From DATLHO01 sp035539855 (lineage in GTDB: Bacteria; Bacteroidota; Ignavibacteria; OLB7): 47,521 nucleotides of DNA. The position numbers were made by a program, and so were the translations under genes. The notes under the pieces are model-generated. The model saw only the letters and a list, made by a program, of their open reading frames with translations, was not told the origin of the DNA and did not search any database. Below are positions 9,155 through 17,445 of this stretch, piece after piece. Within the stretch, counting starts at the first letter, position 1. Each line of letters starts with the position of its first letter. The stretch spans positions 1 to 47,521 of the forward strand of contig DATLHO010000107.1 of assembly GCA_035539855.1 (NCBI GenBank). The letters are read 5' to 3'.

Positions 9155-11065
9155 ATGGCGAAAATGCGTCCGGACCCCAATGCTCCGCCGCCGACCTGGC
9201 GACAGCGCCTCGGCGCGATGCGGCACGTGCCACCACTGCTTCGATTGATCTGGGAGACACACAAGGTCTTCACCGTCACGATCATCGCGCTGCGCATCGT
9301 CCGCGCGTTCGTGCCGGTGGCGAGCCTGTGGGTCGGCAAGCTGATCATCGACGCGGTGATCGAGCTGGCGCGCACCGGCGGTGACGCGGCGAGCCTCTGG
9401 AAGCTCGTCGCGCTGGAGATCGGCATCGTCGTCGCCGGCGAGCTGCTCGCACGGACATCGGCGCTGATCGAGAGCCTGCTCGGCGATCTGTTCACGAACG
9501 TCGCGAGCGTGCGCCTGATGCGCCATGCGGCGACGCTGGATCTCTACCAGTTCGAGAACCCCGAGTTCTACGACAAGCTCGAGCGGGCGCGTCGCGGCAC
9601 GACCGGCCGCATCGCGCTGCTGTCGCAACTGCTCGCGATGGTGCAGGACATCATCACGATCCTCATGCTCGGCGCGGCGCTGCTGCTGTTCTCGCCGTGG
9701 CTCGTGGTGTTGCTCGCGGTCTCGGTGCTGCCGGGGTTTCTCGGGGAGACTCACTTCGCGAACCTGTCGTACTCGCTGCTGTTCCGCTGGACTCCCGAGC
9801 GCCGGCAGCTCGACTACCTGCGCTACGTCGGCGCGAGCAACGAGTCGGCCAAGGAGGTGCAGGTCTTCGGCCTCGCGCCGTGGTTCACCGAGCGCTACCG
9901 TGTGCTCTCGGATCGCTTCTACGAGGAGAACCGCAGGCTCGCGATCCGTCGCGCGACGGTCTCGACCGGGCTCTCGTTCATCGGAACGATCGGCTACTAC
10001 GCCGCCTACGTGATCATCCTGATGCAGGCCGTCGCGGGCGCGATCTCGGTCGGCTCGCTGACGTTCCTCGCTGGATCGTTCGCGCGCAGTCGTGACCTGA
10101 TGCAGAGGATTCTCTCGGGCGCCAGCGACATCTATCAGCAGAGCCTCTACCTGAAGGATCTCTTCGAGTTTTTCGAGATGCAGCCGTCGATCACCTCGGC
10201 GCCAGGCGCGCCCGAGGTTCCCGCGACGATCCGCGAGGGCTTCGTGTTCGACAACGTCGGCTTCCAATATCCCGGCAGCGATCGCTGGGCGATCCGCGGC
10301 GTGAGCTTCGCGCTCGGTCCGGGTGAGCGCATCGCGCTCGTGGGCGAGAACGGCGCCGGCAAGACGACGCTGACGAAGCTGATCGCCCGGCTGTACGATC
10401 CGACCGAAGGGCGCATCCTGCTCGAGGGGCGGGACCTGCGCGAGTACGACCTGGCGTCGGTGCGCCGTGCGATCGGCGTCATCTTCCAGGACTTCTTCCG
10501 CTACGACTTCCGATTCGACGAGAACATCGCCGTGGGCGAGATCGAGAGCGTGCGCGAGGCGTACGCGCCGGAGATCGTCGACCGGTCGGTCGGCGACAGG
10601 AACAACGGAGCGGCGGCGCCGGCCGTGACCTTCGACGTTCCCGAGTCCGTCAAGATCGCCGCCGAGCGCTCGCTCGCCTCGTCGCTGCTGCCGCGACTTC
10701 CGGAGGGCTATCGGCAGATGCTCGGACGGCGCTTCGAGGGTGGCGTCAATCTCTCGGGCGGCGAATGGCAGAAGGTGGCGCTGGCCCGCGCGTACATGCG
10801 CGAGTCGCAGGTGCTGATCCTCGACGAGCCGACCGCGGCGCTCGACGCGCGCGCGGAGTACGAGGTCTTCCTTCGCTTCGCCCAGCTCGTCGCCGGACGC
10901 ATGGCCGTGATCATCTCGCACCGTTTCTCGACCGTGCGCATGGCGGATCGGATCATCGTCATGAGCGGCGGCGAGGTCGTCGAGGAGGGATCGCACGAAC
11001 AGCTCGTGCGGAGCGGCGGGCTCTACTCGGAGCTCTTCGAGCTACAGGCGGAGGGATATCGGTAG
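9155..11065 (+). CDS. ABC exporter half-transporter (permease-ATPase fusion)
   Basis: A 636-residue protein with an N-terminal six-helix exporter-type membrane domain (about 35-340) and a C-terminal ATPase. In the ATPase are Walker A GENGAGKTT (397-405), Q-loop IFQDFFRYD, signature LSGGEWQ (533-539), Walker B LILDEP (D557, E558) and H-loop ISHRF. It should work as a homodimer or paired with another half-transporter. The coupling-loop region (FENPEFYDKLERAR, ASNESAKEVQVFGL) resembles lipid, peptide or drug exporters, but the substrate cannot be read from the sequence. A TAGCTTTG box at 9143-9150, like a Bacteroidota -7 element, sits four bases before the ATG, with no clear -33 element. The gene stands alone. 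Confidence 0.88.
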   Translation: MAKMRPDPNAPPPTWRQRLGAMRHVPPLLRLIWETHKVFTVTIIALRIVRAFVPVASLWVGKLIIDAVIELARTGGDAASLWKLVALEIGIVVAGELLARTSALIESLLGDLFTNVASVRLMRHAATLDLYQFENPEFYDKLERARRGTTGRIALLSQLLAMVQDIITILMLGAALLLFSPWLVVLLAVSVLPGFLGETHFANLSYSLLFRWTPERRQLDYLRYVGASNESAKEVQVFGLAPWFTERYRVLSDRFYEENRRLAIRRATVSTGLSFIGTIGYYAAYVIILMQAVAGAISVGSLTFLAGSFARSRDLMQRILSGASDIYQQSLYLKDLFEFFEMQPSITSAPGAPEVPATIREGFVFDNVGFQYPGSDRWAIRGVSFALGPGERIALVGENGAGKTTLTKLIARLYDPTEGRILLEGRDLREYDLASVRRAIGVIFQDFFRYDFRFDENIAVGEIESVREAYAPEIVDRSVGDRNNGAAAPAVTFDVPESVKIAAERSLASSLLPRLPEGYRQMLGRRFEGGVNLSGGEWQKVALARAYMRESQVLILDEPTAALDARAEYEVFLRFAQLVAGRMAVIISHRFSTVRMADRIIVMSGGEVVEEGSHEQLVRSGGLYSELFELQAEGYR

Positions 11066-11104
11066 TTCACTATGTTCGGGCTCGAGCACCAACCGACGAT
11101 CACC

Positions 11105-11890
11105 ATGAAGAGCATACTCGTATTCCTCGTCCTCGCGCTCACCGCCATCGGTGCGAGCGCGCAGCCGGCAAAGACCCGCGCGGCCGATCGAGCGCTGCCC
11201 GACACCGTGACGACCAAGAGCGGTCTGACGATCATCCTCCGCCATCGCGGCAAGGGCCTGCAGGCCAAGCCCGGACAGCTCGCGGTCGCGCACTACACCG
11301 GCCGGCTCGACAACGACACGATCTTCGACAGCTCCATCGGCCGCGGCCCGTTCGCCTTCCGCGTCGGCGTCGGTCAGGTCATCAAGGGATGGGATGAAGC
11401 GTTCATCACGCTCCGCGTCGGCGACAAGGCCACGCTCATCATCCCGCCGGGTCTCGCCTACGGCGATCGGGCTCGGCCGTCGATTCCCGCCAACTCGCGG
11501 CTCACGTTCGACGTCGAGCTGCTCGAGCTGCACGACAGGTCCGTCGGCGACACGATCCAGGGCATGATCGCCAGCGAGGGCGTCGCGGCCGCGCAGAAGC
11601 TCTACACCCGGCTGAAGAACGCGCGCTTCGTGGGATTCTATCTCAGCGAGGACGAGCTCAACCGCATCGGCTACAAGTACCTCGGCGAGGGAAAGAACGA
11701 CGAGGCCATCGCGATCTTCAAGATGAACGTGCGCGCGTTCCCGAAGTCGGCCAACGTCTACGACAGTCTCGGCGAGGCGCACATGAAAGCCGGTGACAAG
11801 GCCGAAGCGATCGCGAACTACAAGCGCTCGCTCGAGCTCGATCCCTCCAACGCGAACGCGGTCGAGATGCTGAGGCAGATCGCGCGCTAG
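11105..11890 (+). CDS. Secreted FKBP-type prolyl isomerase with TPR tail
   Basis: A 261-residue protein starting at the ATG at 11105, which gives a clean signal peptide (MKSILVFLVLALTAIGASA, then Q); an upstream in-frame ATG at 11072 would spoil it. Residues ~36-143 are an FKBP domain: VAHYTGRLDNDTIFDSS, GQVIKGWDEAF, GDKATLIIPPGLAYGDR, LTFDVELLEL. It should isomerise X-Pro bonds and assist folding of exported proteins. Residues ~185-258 form two tetratricopeptide repeats (LNRIGYKYL, AIAIFKMNV, VYDSLGEAHMKAGDK, AIANYKRSLELDPSN) that could bind client or partner proteins. It lies 39 bases after the ABC exporter and ends next to a hairpin repeat array. Confidence 0.9.
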   Translation: MKSILVFLVLALTAIGASAQPAKTRAADRALPDTVTTKSGLTIILRHRGKGLQAKPGQLAVAHYTGRLDNDTIFDSSIGRGPFAFRVGVGQVIKGWDEAFITLRVGDKATLIIPPGLAYGDRARPSIPANSRLTFDVELLELHDRSVGDTIQGMIASEGVAAAQKLYTRLKNARFVGFYLSEDELNRIGYKYLGEGKNDEAIAIFKMNVRAFPKSANVYDSLGEAHMKAGDKAEAIANYKRSLELDPSNANAVEMLRQIAR

Positions 11891-11897
11891 GCGCGCG

Positions 11898-11960
11898 AAG
11901 GGACACGCTGCGCGAGGGGACAGGCTTCGCCAGGGGACACGCTTTGCGAGGGGACGGGGC
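11898..11960 (+). repeat. AGGGGACA mini-hairpin repeat array, locus A
   Basis: Three 17-bp units at 11898-11914, 11915-11931 and 11932-11948 plus a degenerate fourth. Each unit is (A/A)(G)GGGACA followed by a 3-bp stem with a 3-base loop: CGC-TGC-GCG, GGC-TTC-GCC, CGC-TTT-GCG. The stem differs between units but always stays paired. The array lies between the convergent ends of the FKBP gene and the cupin gene. The same family occurs at 26786-26932 (reverse orientation) and 31737-31808. Confidence 0.85.
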
Positions 11961-11966
11961 GCGGCG

Positions 11967-12308
11967 TTAGGTGGCGTCGCGGTCGTGGATGTGGGCTGGG
12001 GGGTGCGTGGCTTCGATGGCGGTGAAGGGTTCGAGGATGCGGTAGGTGTGGGTGGAGCCTTTGGGGACTACCCAGGAGTTGCCGGGCTCGAGGAGGACGG
12101 TTTGGCCTTCGATGCGGAGTTCGGCGCGGCCGGCTAGGACGTAGCCGACGGTTTCGTAGTCTCTTGCGATTTCGGGCTTCGGCTCGCCCGGCTCGATCGA
12201 TTCCCAGAGGCGCATTGCGATCCCTACGCCCGAGGCGAGGTACTTCTGTCCCATCTCGCCGTAGGGCGAGTTGGTCGAGTCGATCTTGGTGACGGTCGTG
12301 TCCGACAT
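11967..12308 (-). CDS. Small single-domain cupin protein
   Basis: A 113-residue protein; the start chosen is MSDTTVTK at 12308, since the longer frame adds ten unlikely residues. The cupin core is visible: ARDYETVGYVLAGRAELRIEG, LLEPGNSWVVPKGSTHTYRI and EPFTAIEATHPPAH. In motif 1 the usual HxH pair is replaced (PEIARDYETVGYVLAG), while motif 2 retains PxGxxH (PKGSTH). A metal site, if any, is therefore incomplete or different. The likely role is binding a small ligand or a simple isomerase or dioxygenase step; I cannot say which. The gene is convergent with the FKBP gene and divergent from the secreted protein at 12450. Confidence 0.75.
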   Translation of the reverse strand: MSDTTVTKIDSTNSPYGEMGQKYLASGVGIAMRLWESIEPGEPKPEIARDYETVGYVLAGRAELRIEGQTVLLEPGNSWVVPKGSTHTYRILEPFTAIEATHPPAHIHDRDAT

Positions 12309-12449
12309 GGTTCGTGGTCCTCGTGTGTGGCCGAACACGCATCAAGCACAATGCCGACGCGCACTAGCGCCGGCGGCCGTGCGTCAGCATTTGTGCGGGA
12401 TGTCCCTTTCCCGCCTTTCCCGCATCATTCACGCCTACGTACGGTCCCG

Positions 12450-12992
12450 ATGAAACGAGTCTCCCTGCTCCGGTCGCGTTTGCTGGTGTCGCTTCTGCTC
12501 CAGTCGCTTCTGCTCCTGGCCGTCGCGCCCGCGTTTGCGCAGGTCGACACCGTGGACGCGCCCGCTCCGCCGCAGGGCGATCCGCGCGTGCGCGCGGTGC
12601 TCGACGAACTCGGCTATGAGTACGAGGTCGACGCCGATGGCGACTATCGCGCGGTCTTCGAGTTCGAGGGAGAGCGCCGCAGCCAGGTGGTGTACGTGAA
12701 CTCGCAGACGGCGACGTACGACAGTCTCGAGATCCGCGAGGTGTGGTCGCCCGCGATCGAGTCGAAGGGACCGCTGACGCCGAAGATCGCCAACCGCCTG
12801 CTCAGCGCGAGCTTCGACGCCCCGTTCGGCGCATGGCAGTGCCTGAAGCAGGCCAACGGCCGCATCCTCGCCGTGTTCGCCGTGAAGCTCGGCGCCGATG
12901 CCGACGCCGCGATGATCCGCAAGGCGATCAAGGCCGTGATCTCGCATGCCGACGAGATGGAGAAGGAGCTCTCGAAGAAGGACACGTACTAG
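12450..12992 (+). CDS. Secreted protein of unknown function (YbjN-like fold possible)
   Basis: A 180-residue protein with a signal peptide ending in APAFA at residue 30. The mature part has the pattern of a small alpha/beta domain: DPRVRAVLDELGYEYEVDADGDYRAVFEF, then RSQVVYVNSQTATYDSLEIREVWSPA, then helices (LTPKIANRLL, DADAAMIRKAIKAVISHADEMEKEL). This arrangement of helix, paired strands around a phrase like YEVDxDGDYR, and C-terminal helices resembles YbjN/type III chaperone-like domains, but the match is by eye and weak. No catalytic residues are evident. It ends 39 bases before the dihydrouridine synthase gene. Confidence 0.6.
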   Translation: MKRVSLLRSRLLVSLLLQSLLLLAVAPAFAQVDTVDAPAPPQGDPRVRAVLDELGYEYEVDADGDYRAVFEFEGERRSQVVYVNSQTATYDSLEIREVWSPAIESKGPLTPKIANRLLSASFDAPFGAWQCLKQANGRILAVFAVKLGADADAAMIRKAIKAVISHADEMEKELSKKDTY

Positions 12993-13031
12993 CCGGCAAT
13001 ACCGGCGCATCTGGCCCGTTTACCAGAGACT

Positions 13032-14048
13032 ATGAAGATCGGCAACGTCGAAGTCACGAAGGGATTGCTGCTGGCACCGATGGAGGATGTCACCGATCCG
13101 CCATTCCGTCGCATCTGCAAACGGATGGGGGTCGACATCGTGTACACGGAGTTCATCTCGAGCGAGGGTCTCATCCGAGACGCGAAGCGCTCGATGAAGA
13201 AGCTCACGCTCTACGATGACGAGCGCCCGGCGTCGATCCAGATCTTCGGCGCCCGCGAGGAGGCCATGGCCGAGTCCGCGCGGATCGCCGAGGAGGCGGG
13301 TCCGGACTTCATCGACATCAACTGCGGCTGCTGGGTCAAGAACGTCGTCGCGCGCAACGCCGGGGCCGGACTGCTGCGCGATCTGCCGGGCATGCGCTCG
13401 GTCGTCAAGAGCGTCGTCGACAACACGTCGCTGCCGGTGACCGTCAAGACGCGACTCGGCTGGGATCGCAGCTCGATCGTCATCCGCGAGGCCGCGCAGA
13501 TGCTCGAGGACGTCGGCATCCAGGCGCTGGCGATCCACTGCCGTACGCGCGATCAGGGCCATGAGGGCATCGCCTCGTGGGAGTACATCGAGCAGGTCAA
13601 GCGACTCGTCTCGATCCCGGTCATCCTCAACGGCGACGTCAAGACGCCCGAGGATGTCAAGCGCGCCTTCGACGCCGGCGCCGACGCCGTCATGATCGGC
13701 CGCGCCGCGATCGCTAACCCATGGATCTTCCGGCACGCGAAGCACTACATGGCCACCGGCGAGCACATGGCGCCGCCGACGCTCGAGGAGCGCATCGCCG
13801 TCGCGCTCGATCACCTCGCGATGTCGATCGAGTACAAGGATGACCGCTACGGCATCCTCGAGTTCCGCAAGCACTGGGGCGGTTACCTCCACGGCATGCC
13901 CCTGGCCTCGACCGTCCGCAAGGAGCTCGTCGTGCTCGACGAGTTCGATCAGATCAAGGCCCGCCTCGAGCGCTACCGCGAGGAGGTCGACGAGTTCGTC
14001 CGACGCCAGGCCGAGTGGCGCGAGGGCGAGACCGCTGCCGCAGCGTAG
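13032..14048 (+). CDS. dusB: tRNA-dihydrouridine synthase, DusB-like
   Basis: A 338-residue FMN enzyme that reduces uridine to dihydrouridine in tRNA. The TIM-barrel signatures are LLLAPMEDVTDPPFRR (12-27), YTEFISSEGL, QIFGA, DFIDINCGCW (92-101), NAGAGLLRD, VTVKTRLGWD, IHCRTRDQG, VILNGDVKTPED and DAVMIGRAAIANPWIF. The catalytic cysteine is C100; the residue after it is Trp, where most Dus proteins have Pro. The C-terminal helical RNA-binding domain follows from about residue 245 (EFRKHWGGYLHGM). A rho-independent terminator follows at 14119. Confidence 0.93.
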   Translation: MKIGNVEVTKGLLLAPMEDVTDPPFRRICKRMGVDIVYTEFISSEGLIRDAKRSMKKLTLYDDERPASIQIFGAREEAMAESARIAEEAGPDFIDINCGCWVKNVVARNAGAGLLRDLPGMRSVVKSVVDNTSLPVTVKTRLGWDRSSIVIREAAQMLEDVGIQALAIHCRTRDQGHEGIASWEYIEQVKRLVSIPVILNGDVKTPEDVKRAFDAGADAVMIGRAAIANPWIFRHAKHYMATGEHMAPPTLEERIAVALDHLAMSIEYKDDRYGILEFRKHWGGYLHGMPLASTVRKELVVLDEFDQIKARLERYREEVDEFVRRQAEWREGETAAAA

Positions 14049-14118
14049 ACCGCGCGTCATCGGCACGAACTGAGTCCCGGCGCGCGCGCCTCGACGCGAC
14101 CGACCGACGAGACAATCG

Positions 14119-14154
14119 AAGGGCACGATCATCAATGCTGGTCGTGCCCTTTTT
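14119..14154 (+). terminator. Rho-independent terminator after the dus gene
   Basis: AAGGGCACGA at 14119-14128 pairs with TCGTGCCCTT at 14142-14151 across a 13-base loop, and five Ts follow the right arm start of the run. It closes the plus-strand transcript before the convergent queE gene. Confidence 0.85.
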
Positions 14155-14184
14155 CGTGTGTGCTAGGCGCGTGTCGATCGACGA

Positions 14185-14859
14185 TCAGACCCCTCGTGCC
14201 TCTGGCTCCCAGATGAACTTGTGCATCTGCAGTTGGAATCGCACGTCGAGGCCATCCTCCAGAATCCGCTCGACCAGGGCGACGGGCTCGATGGCGCCGA
14301 AGACCGGCGATACCAGCACCGCCGCGACGCGCGCGGGCAGGGCGTGCTCGCGGACGATGTCGCGCATCCACTCGTAATCCTCGATCGAGCCGCAGACGAA
14401 CTTCACTTCGTCGAGCGTCGTGAGGTGCTCGATGTTCTGCATGCGGTTGCGCTTGAGCATGCCCGACGACGGCGTCTTCAGATCGACGATTCGAATGACG
14501 CGGGGATCACACGTCGCGATGTCGACGTGACCTCCGGTTTCCACCGCCACCGTGTATCCCGCATCGAGCAGCTCGCGCATGAGCACGTTCGCCTCGGGCT
14601 GCTCGAGCGGCTCGCCGCCGGTGAATTCAACGAAGCGCGTCGGGTACCGGTCGATCGCCTCGGTGATCTCCTCGAAGCTCCTCCACTCGCCTCCCTCCCG
14701 ATGATCGATCGCATAGAGCGTGTCGCAGTAGCTGCAGCGCAGGCCGCAGCCGTGCAGGCGTACGAAGACGCAGGGCATCCCGGCGCGGGTGCCCTCGCCC
14801 TGGATCGAGAAGAAGATCTCGTTGAGCTTGAGATGTCGAGGCGCGATCGGCTGAATCAT
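14185..14859 (-). CDS. queE: 7-carboxy-7-deazaguanine synthase QueE (radical SAM)
   Basis: A 224-residue protein; the start at 14859 (MIQPIAPRHL) places KLNEIFFSIQGEGTRAGMPC at the N terminus as in QueE. It converts 6-carboxytetrahydropterin to 7-carboxy-7-deazaguanine in queuosine synthesis. The radical SAM motif is CX3CX2C (C38, C42, C45; CGLRCSYCDT), with VEFTGGEPL as the SAM-binding GGE motif and VAVETGG. The C-terminal part contains VDLKTPSSGM and VKFVCGSIEDY. It lies downstream of the tri-haem cytochrome gene, 59 bases apart on the same strand. No queC, queD or queF is visible in the window. Confidence 0.92.
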   Translation of the reverse strand: MIQPIAPRHLKLNEIFFSIQGEGTRAGMPCVFVRLHGCGLRCSYCDTLYAIDHREGGEWRSFEEITEAIDRYPTRFVEFTGGEPLEQPEANVLMRELLDAGYTVAVETGGHVDIATCDPRVIRIVDLKTPSSGMLKRNRMQNIEHLTTLDEVKFVCGSIEDYEWMRDIVREHALPARVAAVLVSPVFGAIEPVALVERILEDGLDVRFQLQMHKFIWEPEARGV

Positions 14860-14918
14860 ATCGGGATGGACGATCGTCCCGCGCCCGCAGTGCCGGATCG
14901 CGGTCGACGTCGCGGAGT

Positions 14919-16169
14919 CTAGCGCGACGCGACGGTCGCGCGCTTCTTCATGCCGAGCTCGCGGACGTAGCGGGCGAGCGGCGCGTATTCGTTCTCGGCG
15001 ATCACGCCCTCCCACGTCGGCATCTTCGTGCCGGGCTGGATCGCCGACGGGTTGCGGATCCACGCGATGAGGGCCTCGTCGCTCGGGTACTTCGTGTGCG
15101 CGTCGCGCAGGTCGCAGTTGCCCTTGCCGTCGTCGCCGTGGCAGGCGTAGCAGGCGTACTTGCGATAGATGTCGTGACCGTTCAGGTCCGACGCGGTCGC
15201 CTTCATCGCGCTGTAGCGCTCATCGCGCTCGACGCGATACGCGATCGCGGGGACCGTCCGCAGGTACGCGTAGACCGCGCCGATCTCCTGCTCGGTGAGA
15301 TCGGTGTAGCGGCTCATCGGGTAACGCAGCGGAGTATTGTCGGGACGGAAACCGTCGCGCACCGCGCGGATAAACTGCTGCTCGGTCCACGCGCCGATGC
15401 CGGTCTCCTTGTCGGGCGTGATGTTCGACGTGTGAATCACGGTGCCCGTGAGATCGGGCATCGCGTTGCCGCCGCCGAAGAAGCGCTCCGAGCGCTCCGG
15501 CACGTCGGTATCCATCGTCTTGAAGTCCGCGGAGTGACAGGTGAAGCAGTCGGCGACGCCGGTTGCGATGTAGCGACCGTACGCGACGCGGTCGTTGATG
15601 TCGGGCGTCGGGATGGGCTTGTCCGGCATCTCCTTCGGAAGGAACGCGAAGTGCGCGAGGGCCTTCGCCAGGAACGACCACTCCGATTCCTTGCTGGCGA
15701 CGGGCGTCGCGGCGAGTCGCGCATCATCAGAGCGCAGCCACGCGATGATCGAGTACATGTCCTCGTCGGACATGCGGGGGAATCCCCCCATCACCGGGTT
15801 GAAGTTCCCCGCGCGCGCGATGCCGGTGCGCAGGAAGAACACGAGCTCGCCGTCGGTCCAAGCGCCGATGCCGTGCGTCGGATCATGCGTGATGTTCTTG
15901 CTGTAGACCGTGCCGAACTCCTTCGGCATATCCGACATGTGCTTGCCGATGAGCTTGCCGCTGGAAAGCTCGGTGTGGCAGTCGGCGCACAGCGTGTTGC
16001 CGAGCCGGCGGCCGCGCTCGACGCGCTCCGGCGTGTAGTCGATCGTCACGGCGAGCTTCTTCGGCTCGTAGCTCGGGATGCCGCGCAGTTGGATGAACAG
16101 CGCGGCGATGCCGACGAGCACGACGATCGACCCGATGACGATGCCGAGAATCTTGAAGAACTTCTTCAT
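14919..16169 (-). CDS. Membrane-anchored tri-haem cytochrome c
   Basis: A 416-residue protein. The start at 16169 gives an N-terminal membrane anchor (KILGIVIGSIVVLVGIAALFI), while the longer frame adds 65 unlikely residues. There are three CXXCH haem sites: CADCH (61-65), CFTCH (208-212) and CYACH (340-344), with candidate axial Met residues in MPDLTG (about 237) and KMPTW near the C terminus. The first two domains are a duplicated class-I cytochrome unit (GIGAWTDGELVFFLRTG and GIGAWTEQQFIRAVRDG). This is the layout of cytochrome subunits of membrane alcohol, aldose or gluconate dehydrogenases, but no dehydrogenase gene is adjacent, so its donor is unknown. It probably faces the periplasm. 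Confidence 0.88.
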   Translation of the reverse strand: MKKFFKILGIVIGSIVVLVGIAALFIQLRGIPSYEPKKLAVTIDYTPERVERGRRLGNTLCADCHTELSSGKLIGKHMSDMPKEFGTVYSKNITHDPTHGIGAWTDGELVFFLRTGIARAGNFNPVMGGFPRMSDEDMYSIIAWLRSDDARLAATPVASKESEWSFLAKALAHFAFLPKEMPDKPIPTPDINDRVAYGRYIATGVADCFTCHSADFKTMDTDVPERSERFFGGGNAMPDLTGTVIHTSNITPDKETGIGAWTEQQFIRAVRDGFRPDNTPLRYPMSRYTDLTEQEIGAVYAYLRTVPAIAYRVERDERYSAMKATASDLNGHDIYRKYACYACHGDDGKGNCDLRDAHTKYPSDEALIAWIRNPSAIQPGTKMPTWEGVIAENEYAPLARYVRELGMKKRATVASR

Positions 16170-16259
16170 GGTGGGAGCCCGGACAGGAGTGGGACAGACG
16201 GGAAGGGGAGGGGGGTGGGAAAATACGACGGAATGCGTTCCACCAAAACGGGGCGGGGT

Positions 16260-16375
16260 CGTCATCCTCGTGAAGGGCAGCGGAGCGGGGATCAGTCTTC
16301 GGCGGTAGCCGTGCCGGACGGTACCGCTACCGCGGAAGACGGATCCCCGACTCGCTTCGCTCATCGAGGATGACG
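16260..16375. repeat. Long imperfect inverted repeat between pheS and the cytochrome gene
   Basis: The outer arms GTCATCCTCG (16261-16270) and CGAGGATGAC (16365-16374) are perfect complements. Inner arms around 16287-16312 and 16323-16348 match at about 23 of 26 positions (GGGGATC, GTCTTC, GCGGTAGC shared). The whole forms one long hairpin with a short loop near 16313-16322. It resembles a widespread class of intergenic repeats that begin with GTCATCCT and contain GGATC. No gene is encoded in it. Confidence 0.8.
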
Positions 16376-16425
16376 AGGTCGCGGCCGATCAGGGTGAGGG
16401 GCCTGGTCCGGTGGGCGCCGTCGAC

Positions 16426-17445
16426 TCAGAACTGCTCGAGCACGCGCACGTCGTTGTCGAAGAGCAGGCGGATGTCGTCGATGCCGGTCTTGAGCATGAG
16501 GGTGCGCTCGATGCCGAAGCCGAAGGCGAAGCCGGAGTAGACTTCCGGGTCGATGCCGCAGTTGCTCAGGACGTTGGGATGGACCATTCCGCAGCCACCG
16601 ATCTCGAGCCACCCGGAGTACTTGCAGATGCGACAGCCCTTGCCTTCGCAGAGAAAGCACGTGATGTCCATCTCGCCCGAGGGCTCGGTGAACGGGAAGT
16701 ACGACGGACGGAAGCGCGTCTTGACGTCGGCCGAGTAGTAGGCGCGGGCGAACTCGAGGATCGTGCCCTTGAGCTGCGCCATCGTGACGCCCTTGTCGAC
16801 GTAAAGTCCCTCGACCTGGTAGAACTCCGCGAGCGAGCGCGCGGTGACGGCCTCGTTGCGGTAGACGCGTCCGGGCATGATCGCGCGGATCGGCGGCTGC
16901 GTCGACTGCATCAGGCGGATCTGCACCGACGACGTGTGCGTGCGCAGCAGCACGTCGTCGCGGTCGCCGGCCTTGACGAAGAACGTGTCCTGCATGTCGC
17001 GAGCCGGATGCTCGGGCGCGAAGTTGAGCGCGCCGAAATTGTGGAAGTCGTCCTCGACCTCGGGACCCTGCGCGACGGAGAAGCCCATGCCGCGGAAGAT
17101 CTCCTCGATGCGTGCCTTGGCGCGCATCAGCGGGTGCTCGTGTCCGGTCGCGAGCCGGCGTCCCGGCATGGTGATGTCGGGTCCGGCGGCCTTCTTCGCA
17201 TCGGAGGAGAACCGCTCGCGCGCCTGGCTCTCGGCCGTCTCTGCGAGTGTGCGCAGCTCGTTGAGAGCCAGACCGACCTCGCGCTTCTGCTCCTTCGGCA
17301 CCTCGCGCAGACGATCCATCAGACCGGCGATCGTCCCCTTGCGCACCAGATGCTTCAGCCGAAACGCCTCGACGGCCTCGAGCGAATCGATGGCGGCGAT
17401 GTCGGATTCGACGGTGGTGCGGAGGAGGGTGATGGCGTCTAGCAT
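16426..17445 (-). CDS. pheS: Phenylalanyl-tRNA synthetase alpha subunit PheS
   Basis: A 339-residue catalytic subunit of the class II enzyme that charges tRNA-Phe. The N-terminal coiled coil (1-90, LVRKGTIAGLMDRLREVP) is followed by HPLMRAKARIEEIFRGMGF, motif 2 around GRVYRNEAVTARSLAEFYQV (192-211), and motif 3 GFAFGFGIERTLML. A cysteine-rich insertion (C263, C266, C271, C274, C285) is of the kind seen in Bacteroidota and related phyla and may bind zinc. It follows infC-rpmI-rplT on the same strand, as in the classic infC-rpmI-rplT-pheST order, but pheT is not the next gene; the cytochrome gene is. PheT must be encoded elsewhere. Confidence 0.95.
   Translation of the reverse strand: MLDAITLLRTTVESDIAAIDSLEAVEAFRLKHLVRKGTIAGLMDRLREVPKEQKREVGLALNELRTLAETAESQARERFSSDAKKAAGPDITMPGRRLATGHEHPLMRAKARIEEIFRGMGFSVAQGPEVEDDFHNFGALNFAPEHPARDMQDTFFVKAGDRDDVLLRTHTSSVQIRLMQSTQPPIRAIMPGRVYRNEAVTARSLAEFYQVEGLYVDKGVTMAQLKGTILEFARAYYSADVKTRFRPSYFPFTEPSGEMDITCFLCEGKGCRICKYSGWLEIGGCGMVHPNVLSNCGIDPEVYSGFAFGFGIERTLMLKTGIDDIRLLFDNDVRVLEQF

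Noticed and set aside
11072..11104. Upstream ATG of the FKBP gene
   Set aside because: It would place eleven polar residues before the signal peptide; the ATG at 11105 gives a normal export signal.
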